16,928 nt of DNA from Alphaproteobacteria bacterium (GCA_019751935.1 JAIEMR010000201.1:1-16928); one strand, 5' to 3'; positions 1-7,243 are shown, counted from the first letter of the stretch. A program made the numbers and translations. The notes: generated from the letters alone by a model not told the origin.

Positions 1-18
1 GGTTTTTAGGAGAAAAAA

Positions 19-81
19 ATGAAATTAAGTTTCAACAAAACCTTACTTTTTTCGATTTTATCCCGCACAAACCTTTTATAG
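19..81 (+). CDS. 20-codon ORF resembling a truncated signal peptide (tentative)
   Basis: A 20-codon reading frame begins with ATG seven bases after a clean AGGAG ribosome binding site (positions 8-12). The product starts MKLSFNKTLLFSIL, with two lysines followed by a hydrophobic stretch as in a signal peptide, then ends at TAG after a short polar tail. It lies about 80 bases before the large exported protein at 159. It could be a leader peptide, a decayed 5' end of a former exported-protein gene, or chance. The strong ribosome binding site is the only real support. I know of no family for it. Confidence 0.25.
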   Translation: MKLSFNKTLLFSILSRTNLL

Positions 82-158
82 AGATTTTTTTATAATTCAC
101 CTTGTAAAACTCTGACACTATACCTAAATCTATACAAAGTAATTTTATTTAGGGTGAT

Positions 159-2768
159 ATGATGCATGAAAAAGAAGATGTTGTTTGTTTGAATAAAAGT
201 AGTTATTTCCAAAAAATTGTATCTTCGATCGTTCTCGTTTCCTTTCTTTCAATGACCATTGGGCAAAGTTATGCGATGACAGAAAACTTAGAATTGATTC
301 AGGCTGATTCTAGGCATCATAGCTCCACTGGCAAAGTAGCCCCAGCTCCCGCTGAAAATGAAAACGGCGATGTTGAGTTGGGGACATTCGCTTTTAATAT
401 TACCAAACATGTAGACCCTCGAAAAGTTGTTCCTATTGGTGAAGCAATTAGCACTTTTGCAGAAAAACTACCCCTTGATGAGAGTTCAGCAAATAATCCC
501 CCCAAAAAAAGCCTCTTAGGGGGGCCCCCGTCAGAGGATCAAGAAGATGATGAATGCAAAGATGAAAAGACCAAAGCTGCAACCAAAGAAGCAATGCGAA
601 GTGGCATAAACTCTGAAGATCTTAAGAAAATTGGAGCGGCAGGACTACTCACATTAATATTAGGAACTGGCTTATGGGGACTTATGGAATTATGGATTAA
701 TTCCGTTATTAACGCTGTTGACACAACGAAACCGGGTTATAAATATACGTATGAAACGCGTGAAGGCGCTCAAGTTATAGATGAAATTATACTGGCCCAG
801 AGAGTAAATATTGCCCTTGCCTTTTCTTCATTCTTCTTTTACCGGGCTTTAAGATTTGCTGATCGATTACTTCCATCAACAGCGGTATCGGATGTAACAA
901 GAAAATTTGGCTATTACGCAGAAATTCCTGGAGAAGTGACCGCTCTTGGGTTTTCATTATTTACAGCTGCTTCTTCAGGATTTGAGTTATACACGAGCCT
1001 AATTGGCTATTCTAAAGTTGTAGCAGGAGTTACAACTGGCTTTTTTGTTCCTCTTACGGTGATGGATTATTATTTACGTTATGCAGAATTAAAAGATTCT
1101 ACATTTAACTTTTTATTTGTTGATAATGCTGAACGTTTAGCGCATTTTACAGCCCCAAAAGATCAACAATCGCAAATTATCAGAGGAATTCATGACGACG
1201 AACAAAACAAACAAGATTTAGAAAGATTTTTTGCTAGCAGGAAAAAGCTTATAAGCAAGGAAGCAAAAGATAAAATGTTTAAGCGATGGGAAAAAGTCAA
1301 AGAATACGAATCAAAAGGTTTTACAATAAAGCAAGCTAAAAGACTGTTAGAAAAGGAAAATAGTACTTTATTGTCATCTCAAGAAAAAGCAACTTTAGTC
1401 AAAGAATTAAGATTATCAGAAGAAGAAAGCAAACTTTTAGAAACAACAACAAGAGATTCTTTATCTGTTGATAAACAAGCAACTTTAGCAGCAGAAGAGG
1501 ATAAAAAAAGTAAAGCTTTAGAATTTAGACGCACTCGTAACAAAGGCCTTTCTTTCTTTATTAGTGCTTTAATGATGGCTGGAACAATATATTACGGCTT
1601 TAAAGGTTCAAAAGAAAGTAGTGAATCAGGCTTTAAACTGACGGTGCCAGGAGGGACAAAAAATGCCGCAAATGAAATACAATTAGAGCTTGATACAACC
1701 AGATATAATATCTTTAGAGATGAGACAGCTCCTATTAGAAGAGGGAATTTAACCGATGTATATATTCCCAGTTTTAACATAACTCGGTCATTAAATATTG
1801 AAGCTTTACTTAACTGGTGTAAGCCTTGTTTAAATGGGGTTATATGGAAATCACTAGATGTTAATGCTACAACAGGAGAAGGAACAGGGGAAGGAAGTAT
1901 GGGGGATCATTGTGATGGTGTTCCATTTGAAGCTGACAAGTGGACATTTTCTCTTCCGCAAGACAAACAAGTAAATATAGGAACCTGTGCGGCATGGAAT
2001 TATTGGATTGATCGCCAATTTGCTATAGATGGGAAAGTAAAAGATGAAAATACAGACGATTATTATACCAATGATGATGATTCGGTTAGTATATCAGTTG
2101 CCGCCGAAGGCACTTCAAATCTCATCGGCGGTGTTGAAGCAGTTGCAGGTGGTCTTTTAACAATAAAAACAACCAGTAAAACTGTGGGGGATATATTCAA
2201 TTCCTTCACTAAAAATCCCGATGAAATCATACCTGGAAAGCATAATCTTTTAATGAATACAGGTGTGTTTTTTACATCATTAACTGAATCCTTAATTTAT
2301 GCAACACCAGCTGCTATTGCCGCCTGGATATCAACGCGAGGTTCCAAGACACCATCCGGAGTGAACTGGTGGTTTACTGCTTCAAAATACGCCTCGAGTA
2401 CATTAAACGTACTTCCAGACTTTAGTGATATTTATACTAGAATCCCTCTTGATTTAATGGGTCTATATTACAATACACACGTTCCTCAAGGCGTAGCAAA
2501 CATAGCCAATCGTATGCATGCACACATACCTAATGGCATAAAGGCTTCTCTTGATTATATATCTTCGGGCAGTGGTTATGTTACCGGCGTTTTATCTTGG
2601 GGGTTTGGTCTTTCAGAGCAAGATTATATCCGAAACCAAATGATTAAAATGGTTAGTAACATGGCTTATAGAGCTGCTGTCGGAACGCCAGAATTTAGAG
2701 CTGCTCTGATTGAAACACTTGGGTTTAAAGATAAGGTGAGAGCAAGAAGAAGAGGTGTTATAGCCTAA
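159..2768 (+). CDS. Exported multi-pass membrane protein with four-cysteine NATTGEGTG domain, paralog 1 (869 aa), unknown function
   Basis: I do not recognise this family. Residues 1-39 look like a long signal peptide (basic/polar n-region, hydrophobic core about 20-36, SYA before the likely cleavage site). Then comes a proline-rich and acidic segment (about 40-150, with EDDEC at 130-133), hydrophobic segments near 158-180, 215-231, 258-280 and 285-305, a long charged helical region (about 335-460) likely coiled coil, another membrane segment at 463-481, and a cysteine domain with C554, C557, C585 and C610 around NATTGEGTG. Further hydrophobic stretches lie near 652-670, 700-724 and 800-818, and the C-terminus is basic (RARRR). 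The product of the gene at 3527 has the same order of parts and identical cysteine spacing, so the two are paralogs. By the usual rules the cysteine domain would face the periplasm, where disulfides could form. The start is ATG 159 or 162, just after AGGGTG at 151-156. A strong terminator follows. Function is unknown; a host-interaction or envelope role is only a guess. Confidence 0.85.
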   Translation: MMHEKEDVVCLNKSSYFQKIVSSIVLVSFLSMTIGQSYAMTENLELIQADSRHHSSTGKVAPAPAENENGDVELGTFAFNITKHVDPRKVVPIGEAISTFAEKLPLDESSANNPPKKSLLGGPPSEDQEDDECKDEKTKAATKEAMRSGINSEDLKKIGAAGLLTLILGTGLWGLMELWINSVINAVDTTKPGYKYTYETREGAQVIDEIILAQRVNIALAFSSFFFYRALRFADRLLPSTAVSDVTRKFGYYAEIPGEVTALGFSLFTAASSGFELYTSLIGYSKVVAGVTTGFFVPLTVMDYYLRYAELKDSTFNFLFVDNAERLAHFTAPKDQQSQIIRGIHDDEQNKQDLERFFASRKKLISKEAKDKMFKRWEKVKEYESKGFTIKQAKRLLEKENSTLLSSQEKATLVKELRLSEEESKLLETTTRDSLSVDKQATLAAEEDKKSKALEFRRTRNKGLSFFISALMMAGTIYYGFKGSKESSESGFKLTVPGGTKNAANEIQLELDTTRYNIFRDETAPIRRGNLTDVYIPSFNITRSLNIEALLNWCKPCLNGVIWKSLDVNATTGEGTGEGSMGDHCDGVPFEADKWTFSLPQDKQVNIGTCAAWNYWIDRQFAIDGKVKDENTDDYYTNDDDSVSISVAAEGTSNLIGGVEAVAGGLLTIKTTSKTVGDIFNSFTKNPDEIIPGKHNLLMNTGVFFTSLTESLIYATPAAIAAWISTRGSKTPSGVNWWFTASKYASSTLNVLPDFSDIYTRIPLDLMGLYYNTHVPQGVANIANRMHAHIPNGIKASLDYISSGSGYVTGVLSWGFGLSEQDYIRNQMIKMVSNMAYRAAVGTPEFRAALIETLGFKDKVRARRRGVIA

Positions 2769-2770
2769 AC

Positions 2771-2799
2771 AAAAGAGGGGTCTTTTGGACCCCTCTTTT
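2771..2799. terminator. Bidirectional rho-independent terminator
   Basis: A perfect 12-bp stem (AAAAGAGGGGTC / GACCCCTCTTTT) with a 5-base loop ends in a T-run on both strands. It lies 3 bases after the stop of the 869-aa gene and 25 bases after the stop of the small - strand peptide gene, so it can end both transcripts. Confidence 0.9.
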
Positions 2800-2824
2800 C
2801 TGCTATGCTGAAGATAATAGTAAG

Positions 2825-2944
2825 TTAGTGTTTCCCACCTGTCTTCACAGTACCACCTACAGCATGAGCATCGGTAACAATTCCAGGTGCTGCGAATGCC
2901 GCAATAGTAATTACAACAAAAGCGATTTTAAATATTGTGGACAT
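2825..2944 (-). CDS. Small secreted peptide, 39 aa, unknown function
   Basis: This frame is short but has good signals. Its ATG (2944-2942) is preceded by a perfect GGAGG (2950-2954 on the + strand as CCTCC) with a 5-base spacer. The product starts MSTIFKIAFVVITIAAFAAP, a lysine followed by about 14 hydrophobic residues, and continues GIVTDAHA, a plausible signal peptidase I site. The remaining mature part would be about 11 residues, VGGTVKTGGKH: glycine/lysine rich, net positive and cysteine-free. It stops at TAA and shares the terminator at 2771-2799 with the convergent 869-aa gene. Two perfect palindromes lie in its upstream region (2988-2999 and 3015-3027). It sits between two genes for paralogous exported membrane proteins, so a functional link is possible but not shown. 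I cannot assign it to a peptide family. A pheromone, antimicrobial or envelope peptide are all guesses. Confidence 0.6.
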   Translation of the reverse strand: MSTIFKIAFVVITIAAFAAPGIVTDAHAVGGTVKTGGKH

Positions 2945-2987
2945 GACATCCTCCATTAATTTAAGTGAACACCGGACGAAGATTTGG

Positions 2988-3027
2988 GGAATATATTCCT
3001 TTGTCTTCAGACATCCTCTTTAAGAGG
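2988..3027 (-). promoter_or_regulatory. Two perfect palindromes upstream of the small peptide gene
   Basis: GGAATATATTCC (2988-2999) is a perfect 12-bp palindrome centred about 50 bases before the peptide start. CCTCTT-T-AAGAGG (3015-3027) is a perfect 6+1+6 palindrome further upstream. A consensus-like TTGACA lies on the - strand at 3065-3060, but the matching -10 is poor (TAGTTC at 16 bases). They may be operators or short RNA hairpins in the 5' leader. Confidence 0.35.
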
Positions 3028-3140
3028 GTCTACCAATGAACTAGAATTATTTTATGAAATGTCAATACCAAATTAGAAAATTTTTTTAAATTGTCTTTAT
3101 AGACTTAATTTCATTTAATACAATTGATCTCTTATAAGGA

Positions 3141-3307
3141 TTATCGTCATCACGAGGAGCCGTAAGGCGACGTGGTGATCCAGAGGCTGTTTTATTAGAA
3201 AAACTGTTTTTCTGGATGGCCACACGCCCCCTCTTTATTTTCGGAGGCTCGCCATGACGATAACGGCACTTTTTCATCAGTTGCGAGCGTTGGCCGAAGC
3301 GATCCAG
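3141..3307. repeat. Composite palindromic repeat element (RPE/GTCAT...GATCCAG type)
   Basis: The left arm (3141-3183) begins TTATCGTCATCACGAG and ends GACGTGGTGATCCAG. The right arm (3212-3263) read on the - strand begins TTATCGTCATGGCGAG and ends GGCGTGTGGCCATCCAG, so the two form an imperfect inverted repeat with a 28-base centre. A third half-unit, CATCAGTTGCGAG through GAAGCGATCCAG (3276-3307), follows in direct orientation to the left arm. The sequence matches in style the dispersed palindromic elements seen in Rickettsiales and other AT-rich bacterial genomes. It is more GC-rich than its surroundings, which supports an inserted element. It could fold into a long hairpin RNA if transcribed. 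Confidence 0.7.
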
Positions 3308-3458
3308 AAGAATTCCCCAATAAAATGCTCCATGTAAAAGCAAAAACGATGTTGACTGTATAGCCCCCCCTTTTTACACAAATTATTTTTTGTATCCAGT
3401 TGAAAAAGTATAATTCTGACCTATTGAATAAAACTTAAAAAAGCAAATATTTCAGGTA

Positions 3459-3523
3459 TTGAAATTTAATAATTCCTCCCCCATATAAGAACCAGTATTA
3501 ATACCCCCAATTCAATGAGGTGA
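3459..3523 (+). promoter_or_regulatory. Possible promoter and ribosome binding site of the 701-aa gene
   Basis: TTGAAA (3459-3464) and TATAAG (3484-3489) are separated by 19 bases, longer than ideal, and would give a leader of about 30 bases. An alternative TATAAT at 3409-3414 lacks a clear -35. The ribosome binding site GAGG (3517-3520) lies 6 bases before ATG 3527 and fixes the start well. The promoter itself is weakly supported. Confidence 0.3.
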
Positions 3524-3526
3524 AAG

Positions 3527-5632
3527 ATGATCAAACCCATAAACAAAGCGATAAGCTTTACTCTAAAGCTTATTCTTATTGCTTTTCTTCCTTTTCACAA
3601 TGCGCTTTCTACTGATGATCTCAATGTTGTTATTGAACTTCCGAATGTTCCGGCTTTTCTACCTGTAGCTCAGGCTAAAGTTACTGTCAATCCACTCGCT
3701 ACAGCTAAGATTACAAAACCCGGAAATGAGTCTGAAGGCCCTCTACCTGTAGCTACTCCCGTTTTTACATTTAAAAATCCACTCAATAGGAATACATCTG
3801 CATTACCGGAAGTTGAGCGTAAACTCAACAAAGCTATTCTTTCCATCACCAATCCTGAGTGGAGAAAGACAGATTATGTTGCTGGAGTCGTTATAGCTGG
3901 CTTAACAGGCCTCTGTTTAGCGTATGTTCCTGGAGCAGAAGGAAGTTATTGGACTGATGAGTTTTGGACTAAATGTGCTGGGAAAGATGTAAATTGCTTT
4001 AGATTGGAATACATGAATCGAAATTCAGGCCGAGCCGTTGACCGCAGTATTACAGCTGTTAAAATTGATTTAGGTATTGCTTATGGCGTTTACATCCCTG
4101 CTCGTCTTTCAGAATTAATTGAATTGTACACACCTGATAGCAAATCCGTAAAAACCGTTAAAAAAGAGAGAGGCTGGACTTATGCAATTCTTAATGCGGC
4201 AGGGGAAATTGTCGCCTTAGGAGCAGCTGGCGCTATTGGTTTTGTAGTAGCATCCTCATATTATGACGATTTGACCACTGCAGGAGTCAGTAAAAATTGG
4301 ACTTTACCTAATGCCATAACGTTAGGTATTTTTTTAGCAACTGAAAGCATCTCTCCCCTCAAAACTCTCAAAAGTCGGTTTTTTTCAGCCTATAACTTAA
4401 GAACGGGCACTGAAGAGAATCGCATCTGTCGCTCAGCACTTATCGACGCACTTCAAAGAGCGAAACATGCTGTTTTTAACATGTCACCTGAAGAATTGAA
4501 AGATTTTCGAACTTATATGAAGAGGCTTTCACAAAAAGCAAAAACAGCCCCTTCATTTCAAGAAGGATTAGATCAATTTAAAGAAATTATAAGAATTGGA
4601 AAAGATGTAAAACTCCCAGAGCCAGGCCGTCTTAGACGTTATGGACCAAAGCTGGCAGCCCTTACAGCTTTTGCTACCAGTATGTATGTATTGTATGAGA
4701 TTTTCTGGCCCGACATGGCAGCATTGTATGATCATTCATCACAAGGCCTATCACCTTTCTATCAAACACAGTTAAAGAATTTTGTGGATAGCGTTCCCCC
4801 TCCTGATAATCTAAATCTTTTTCTGAATTGGTGTCGTGGTTGTATGGACGGAATCAGATGGGTATCAAGAGATATCAATGCAACAACGGGTGAAGGAACC
4901 GGCGTAGGTAGTTTTGGATATAATTGTCCAGGCATCCCTTACACAAACAATGGTTGGGAATTTAATCTTCCCGAAGATGCAGAAGTGAACTTTGATACTT
5001 GTTCTGCTTGGTACGATTACATACACCAGATGTTTCAAAGCGCTGCAGGAACCAACACCACAACCATAACCTACAGCAAACCAGCAAAGCAGTTTGGTAC
5101 GGCAACTGCAGCCGTTTATGGAGCAGCTGGAGCCGGATTAGCTGGATATGGAGTGTATCAAGTTTCAAATCTCATAGGAGATTTGTTTAGTGATACCCCT
5201 CTTGATCCACAACCAGGCCAGAAAAGTAAATGGTTTAATGGTTTAAACCTTCTCTATTCTACAACTCAAGCCTTTGTGCGCACAGCCCCCTATGGCATGC
5301 TAGCCTACCTTGCGTTAAAAGACATGGATCCTGGTGTAATGTGGACAATTGGTTTGATGGCCCTTTCTGGAAAAACCGCTAACTTTATCACATATTTCCA
5401 AGAAAGATATCGGACAATACCCGGTGTTGTTCAACGAGGATGGAATTTTGCAAAAGGTCTGTGGGGCCGTGTAAGAGGGAAACCTGTCACCGTAACTCCT
5501 TATACACTTGCTGAACGGGATGAAGCTCTTAAGGAAATTGACATATTTTTGAATTTGATGCCTGAGATAGATGATCCTCATATTGAAGAGCTATATAAAA
5601 TAAGAGAGCAAATCCTAGCAGCTGCTGCCTAA
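3527..5632 (+). CDS. Exported multi-pass membrane protein with four-cysteine NATTGEGTG domain, paralog 2 (701 aa), unknown function
   Basis: This is a paralog of the protein encoded at 159. It has a signal peptide (residues 1-28; hydrophobic core about 11-23, NALS before the mature end) and a proline-rich segment containing two copies of an LPVA...NPL unit 28-29 residues apart (about 45-88). Hydrophobic segments follow near 116-134, 178-193, 219-243 and 262-275, then a charged helical region (about 295-370) shorter than in paralog 1, and a membrane segment at 374-395. The cysteine domain has C436, C439, C467 and C492. More hydrophobic stretches come near 513-540, 565-580 and 590-612, and the C-terminal tail is soluble. 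The cysteine spacing (3, 28, 25) equals that of paralog 1, and aligned blocks include NATTGEGTG, CxGIP/VP and an LP...VN...TC[AS]AW block. Similarity also reaches the N-terminal half (a GE-x2-ALG motif after a charged stretch). The start is ATG after a good GAGG. No known family is recognised; function is unknown. Confidence 0.85.
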   Translation: MIKPINKAISFTLKLILIAFLPFHNALSTDDLNVVIELPNVPAFLPVAQAKVTVNPLATAKITKPGNESEGPLPVATPVFTFKNPLNRNTSALPEVERKLNKAILSITNPEWRKTDYVAGVVIAGLTGLCLAYVPGAEGSYWTDEFWTKCAGKDVNCFRLEYMNRNSGRAVDRSITAVKIDLGIAYGVYIPARLSELIELYTPDSKSVKTVKKERGWTYAILNAAGEIVALGAAGAIGFVVASSYYDDLTTAGVSKNWTLPNAITLGIFLATESISPLKTLKSRFFSAYNLRTGTEENRICRSALIDALQRAKHAVFNMSPEELKDFRTYMKRLSQKAKTAPSFQEGLDQFKEIIRIGKDVKLPEPGRLRRYGPKLAALTAFATSMYVLYEIFWPDMAALYDHSSQGLSPFYQTQLKNFVDSVPPPDNLNLFLNWCRGCMDGIRWVSRDINATTGEGTGVGSFGYNCPGIPYTNNGWEFNLPEDAEVNFDTCSAWYDYIHQMFQSAAGTNTTTITYSKPAKQFGTATAAVYGAAGAGLAGYGVYQVSNLIGDLFSDTPLDPQPGQKSKWFNGLNLLYSTTQAFVRTAPYGMLAYLALKDMDPGVMWTIGLMALSGKTANFITYFQERYRTIPGVVQRGWNFAKGLWGRVRGKPVTVTPYTLAERDEALKEIDIFLNLMPEIDDPHIEELYKIREQILAAAA

Positions 5633-5638
5633 AAGAGA

Positions 5639-5741
5639 TTTCAAGAAACTTGCATAACAAGTAAGAACTTATGAGCGAAAGCCTGTAAAAATACGCAAAG
5701 CCCATGAGTTTTCTAAAACGTTAAAAGCAAGTTTCTTGAAA
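5639..5741. repeat. 103-bp structure with 15-bp perfect inverted ends
   Basis: TTTCAAGAAACTTGC (5639-5653) and its exact reverse complement GCAAGTTTCTTGAAA (5727-5741) enclose 73 bases. A weaker nested pairing (AGAACTTATG with CATGAGTTTTCT) lies inside. It starts 7 bases after the stop of the 701-aa gene. It could be a structured 3' end of that mRNA, a small RNA or a MITE-like remnant. No target-site duplication is evident and no T-run follows, so a standard terminator is unlikely. Confidence 0.5.
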
Positions 5742-5757
5742 AATCAAAAAGATTGAG

Positions 5758-5806
5758 ATGAATTTTTAAGCAATTCATTTAGAGGGAATAAACGATTTCT
5801 CGTTGT
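5758..5806. terminator. Weak hairpins between convergent genes (possible terminators)
   Basis: ATGAATT / AATTCAT (5758-5778) forms a 7-bp stem; read on the - strand it is followed by a T-rich tail, so it may end the phospholipase D-like transcript. AACGA-TTTC-TCGTT, just downstream and followed by GTTTT on the + strand, could help end the 701-aa transcript. Both stems are short. Confidence 0.3.
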
Positions 5807-5853
5807 TTTAATGGGTAGGGTTCAACTCTTCAAATAAGTTTGCTTTCCAAAAC

Positions 5854-6432
5854 CTAATTGAGCTTAGACACTCTTAAGCGCCTATTGAAATTATCGTGAT
5901 ATTGCCGGGCAACTTCTTTACTGCGAATTAGTAAGAGATTTTCAGCATTTCGATGTTCCGCCCCAGCAGTAAAATTATAACTACCCGTCAATACTATAGA
6001 ATCATCCACAATGATAATCTTGTTATGCGCAATAGCGGGAGCTGTATCAAACCACACTTCAATCCCTTGAGACTTTAAATCTCTGACTTGACTATGGGCC
6101 GCTACTTTGTTGCTCTTATCAGCAATAATGATTATTTTCATGCCTCTTTGATGTGCCTTTACCAGAGCATCTGCAATTTCTTTAGAAGTAAAGGAATATG
6201 CTTGCATTTTAATTGTCTTTTGAGCCTTTTGGATTATCTCAAGAATAAGTGGTAAACAATGGTGCGTTGGCGTAAAGCATGTTTGGCATAGAATACCCTC
6301 TTTGCTTTGAATCAAAATAGGCTGAGAGGGTTCTGTTATGCCTTCATGTGCGCCATATCCAATAATAAAAAAAGCAATAGCGACGCTGACTAAAAGGGGA
6401 TTTTTAAAGGAGATAAAGGACTTAAATGACAT
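5854..6432 (-). CDS. Phospholipase D-like (single-HKD) exported protein
   Basis: The sequence AHNKIIIVDDSIVLTGSYN gives the complete HKD signature HxKx4Dx6GSxN (H136, K138, D143, then G150-S151 and N153 from the ATG start), followed by an NAEN segment typical of the Nuc/PLD-like group. One HKD copy in about 190 residues implies a homodimer that builds one active site, as in Nuc-type enzymes and the Rickettsia Pld protein. Residues about 12-26 are a hydrophobic export or anchor segment. Three cysteines (C49, C52, C59) lie just before the catalytic domain. Substrate could be phospholipid or nucleic acid, which sequence alone cannot decide. I chose ATG 6432 because it puts a normal n-region before the hydrophobic segment; an in-frame GTG at 6453 would add seven residues. 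It follows the HU gene by about 40 bases without a visible terminator, so co-transcription is likely. Confidence 0.85.
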   Translation of the reverse strand: MSFKSFISFKNPLLVSVAIAFFIIGYGAHEGITEPSQPILIQSKEGILCQTCFTPTHHCLPLILEIIQKAQKTIKMQAYSFTSKEIADALVKAHQRGMKIIIIADKSNKVAAHSQVRDLKSQGIEVWFDTAPAIAHNKIIIVDDSIVLTGSYNFTAGAEHRNAENLLLIRSKEVARQYHDNFNRRLRVSKLN

Positions 6433-6473
6433 TTTCTTTTTCAATCTAAGCACCCTTATCCCACTAACTCGCT

Positions 6474-6761
6474 CTATTTAACTTTGTTCACAGCTTCTTT
6501 GAGATCTTTACCAACTCTGAACACAGGACGGTTACTAGCTGCAATCTTAATGGTTTCCCCTGTTCTTGGATTCCTGCCTTCTCTTGCGGCGCTTTTACTG
6601 ACTGCAAATGAGCCAAAACCAATCAACCTGACATCTTCACCCTTTTTAAGAGCATCTGTAATTCCATCCAAAACAGCTTCAACCGCTTTTTGTGAATCAA
6701 CTTTTGTAAGTTTTGTTTCTGCAGCTACATAATTAATAAGCTCTGATTTCCCAACTGCCAT
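6474..6761 (-). CDS. hup: HU family DNA-binding protein
   Basis: This is a 95-residue HU/IHF-type nucleoid protein. It begins MAVGKSELINYVA, has the central GFGSF turn and the beta-arm signature GRNPRTGE with the DNA-intercalating proline, and ends with RVGKDLKEAVNKVK. Length matches the family (90-100). The lysine-rich, IHF-unlike sequence favours HU. ATG 6761 has GGAG seven bases upstream. An in-frame ATG at 6782 with its own more distant AGGAG would add MFKKETF and is less likely. It is the first gene of a probable two-gene unit with the phospholipase D-like gene. HU compacts DNA and assists replication and transcription complexes. Confidence 0.95.
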   Translation of the reverse strand: MAVGKSELINYVAAETKLTKVDSQKAVEAVLDGITDALKKGEDVRLIGFGSFAVSKSAAREGRNPRTGETIKIAASNRPVFRVGKDLKEAVNKVK

Positions 6762-6871
6762 AAAGGTCTCCTTTTTAAACATAATTTATTGACTCCTTAA
6801 TCTAACGAGTCTTCATAACACACTATGCCAGTAAAGAAGAGAACAAAAAAGCCAATATTTTCCACTTTATC

Positions 6872-6880
6872 TGTGGATAA
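6872..6880 (-). promoter_or_regulatory. Perfect DnaA-box sequence (TTATCCACA on the - strand)
   Basis: TGTGGATAA on the + strand is the exact complement of the consensus DnaA box. A near match, TTTTCCACT, lies just to the left in opposite orientation. The two are about 110 bases upstream of the HU start, in AT-rich sequence. No cluster of boxes is present, so this is not called an origin. It may be a DnaA-responsive promoter site or chance. Confidence 0.3.
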
Positions 6881-7243
6881 GCACTTGAAAAACATTTTTC
6901 CCCCTTCATAAGTCAATGATTGTGCAGAAAACAATCTTTTTGCCCAATAAATAGGCACGATATCGCTAAACCCTTTTGCTTTTATGAAACAAGTTAGGAT
7001 TCGTTGAAACAAAGCCAGAATTCAAAATGGCTCATAATGAAAAGAGTTTTATAAAGTTCTCTTTAGCAACTCATGACTCATAGAAGGATAAAGAGGGAAA
7101 CTGGCAAATCAAAAACCCATTGGTATCGGATCAGTGTCTGGGGGAAAGATATAGCATTCATTATTTTTGTTTTAAAATTACAGAAAAAAGTTAGAAATTT
7201 GATGTAACTTTATAGAGCTTGCAAACTTTAAAAGTTCTTCTTG

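Noticed and set aside
3141..3307. CRISPR array
   Set aside because: Only three half-units in mixed orientation without regular spacers; it is a palindromic repeat element.
3086..3343. 85-codon - strand frame between the peptide gene and paralog 2
   Set aside because: It runs through the palindromic repeat element, has no good ribosome binding site, and its composition follows the repeat. Such elements often create open frames.
6840..6960. Replication origin
   Set aside because: Only one perfect DnaA box and one near match; no cluster, no dnaA, parAB or other origin-linked genes in the window.
6797..7012. 71-codon - strand frame upstream of HU
   Set aside because: No ribosome binding site, no recognisable motif, and it covers the expected HU promoter region.
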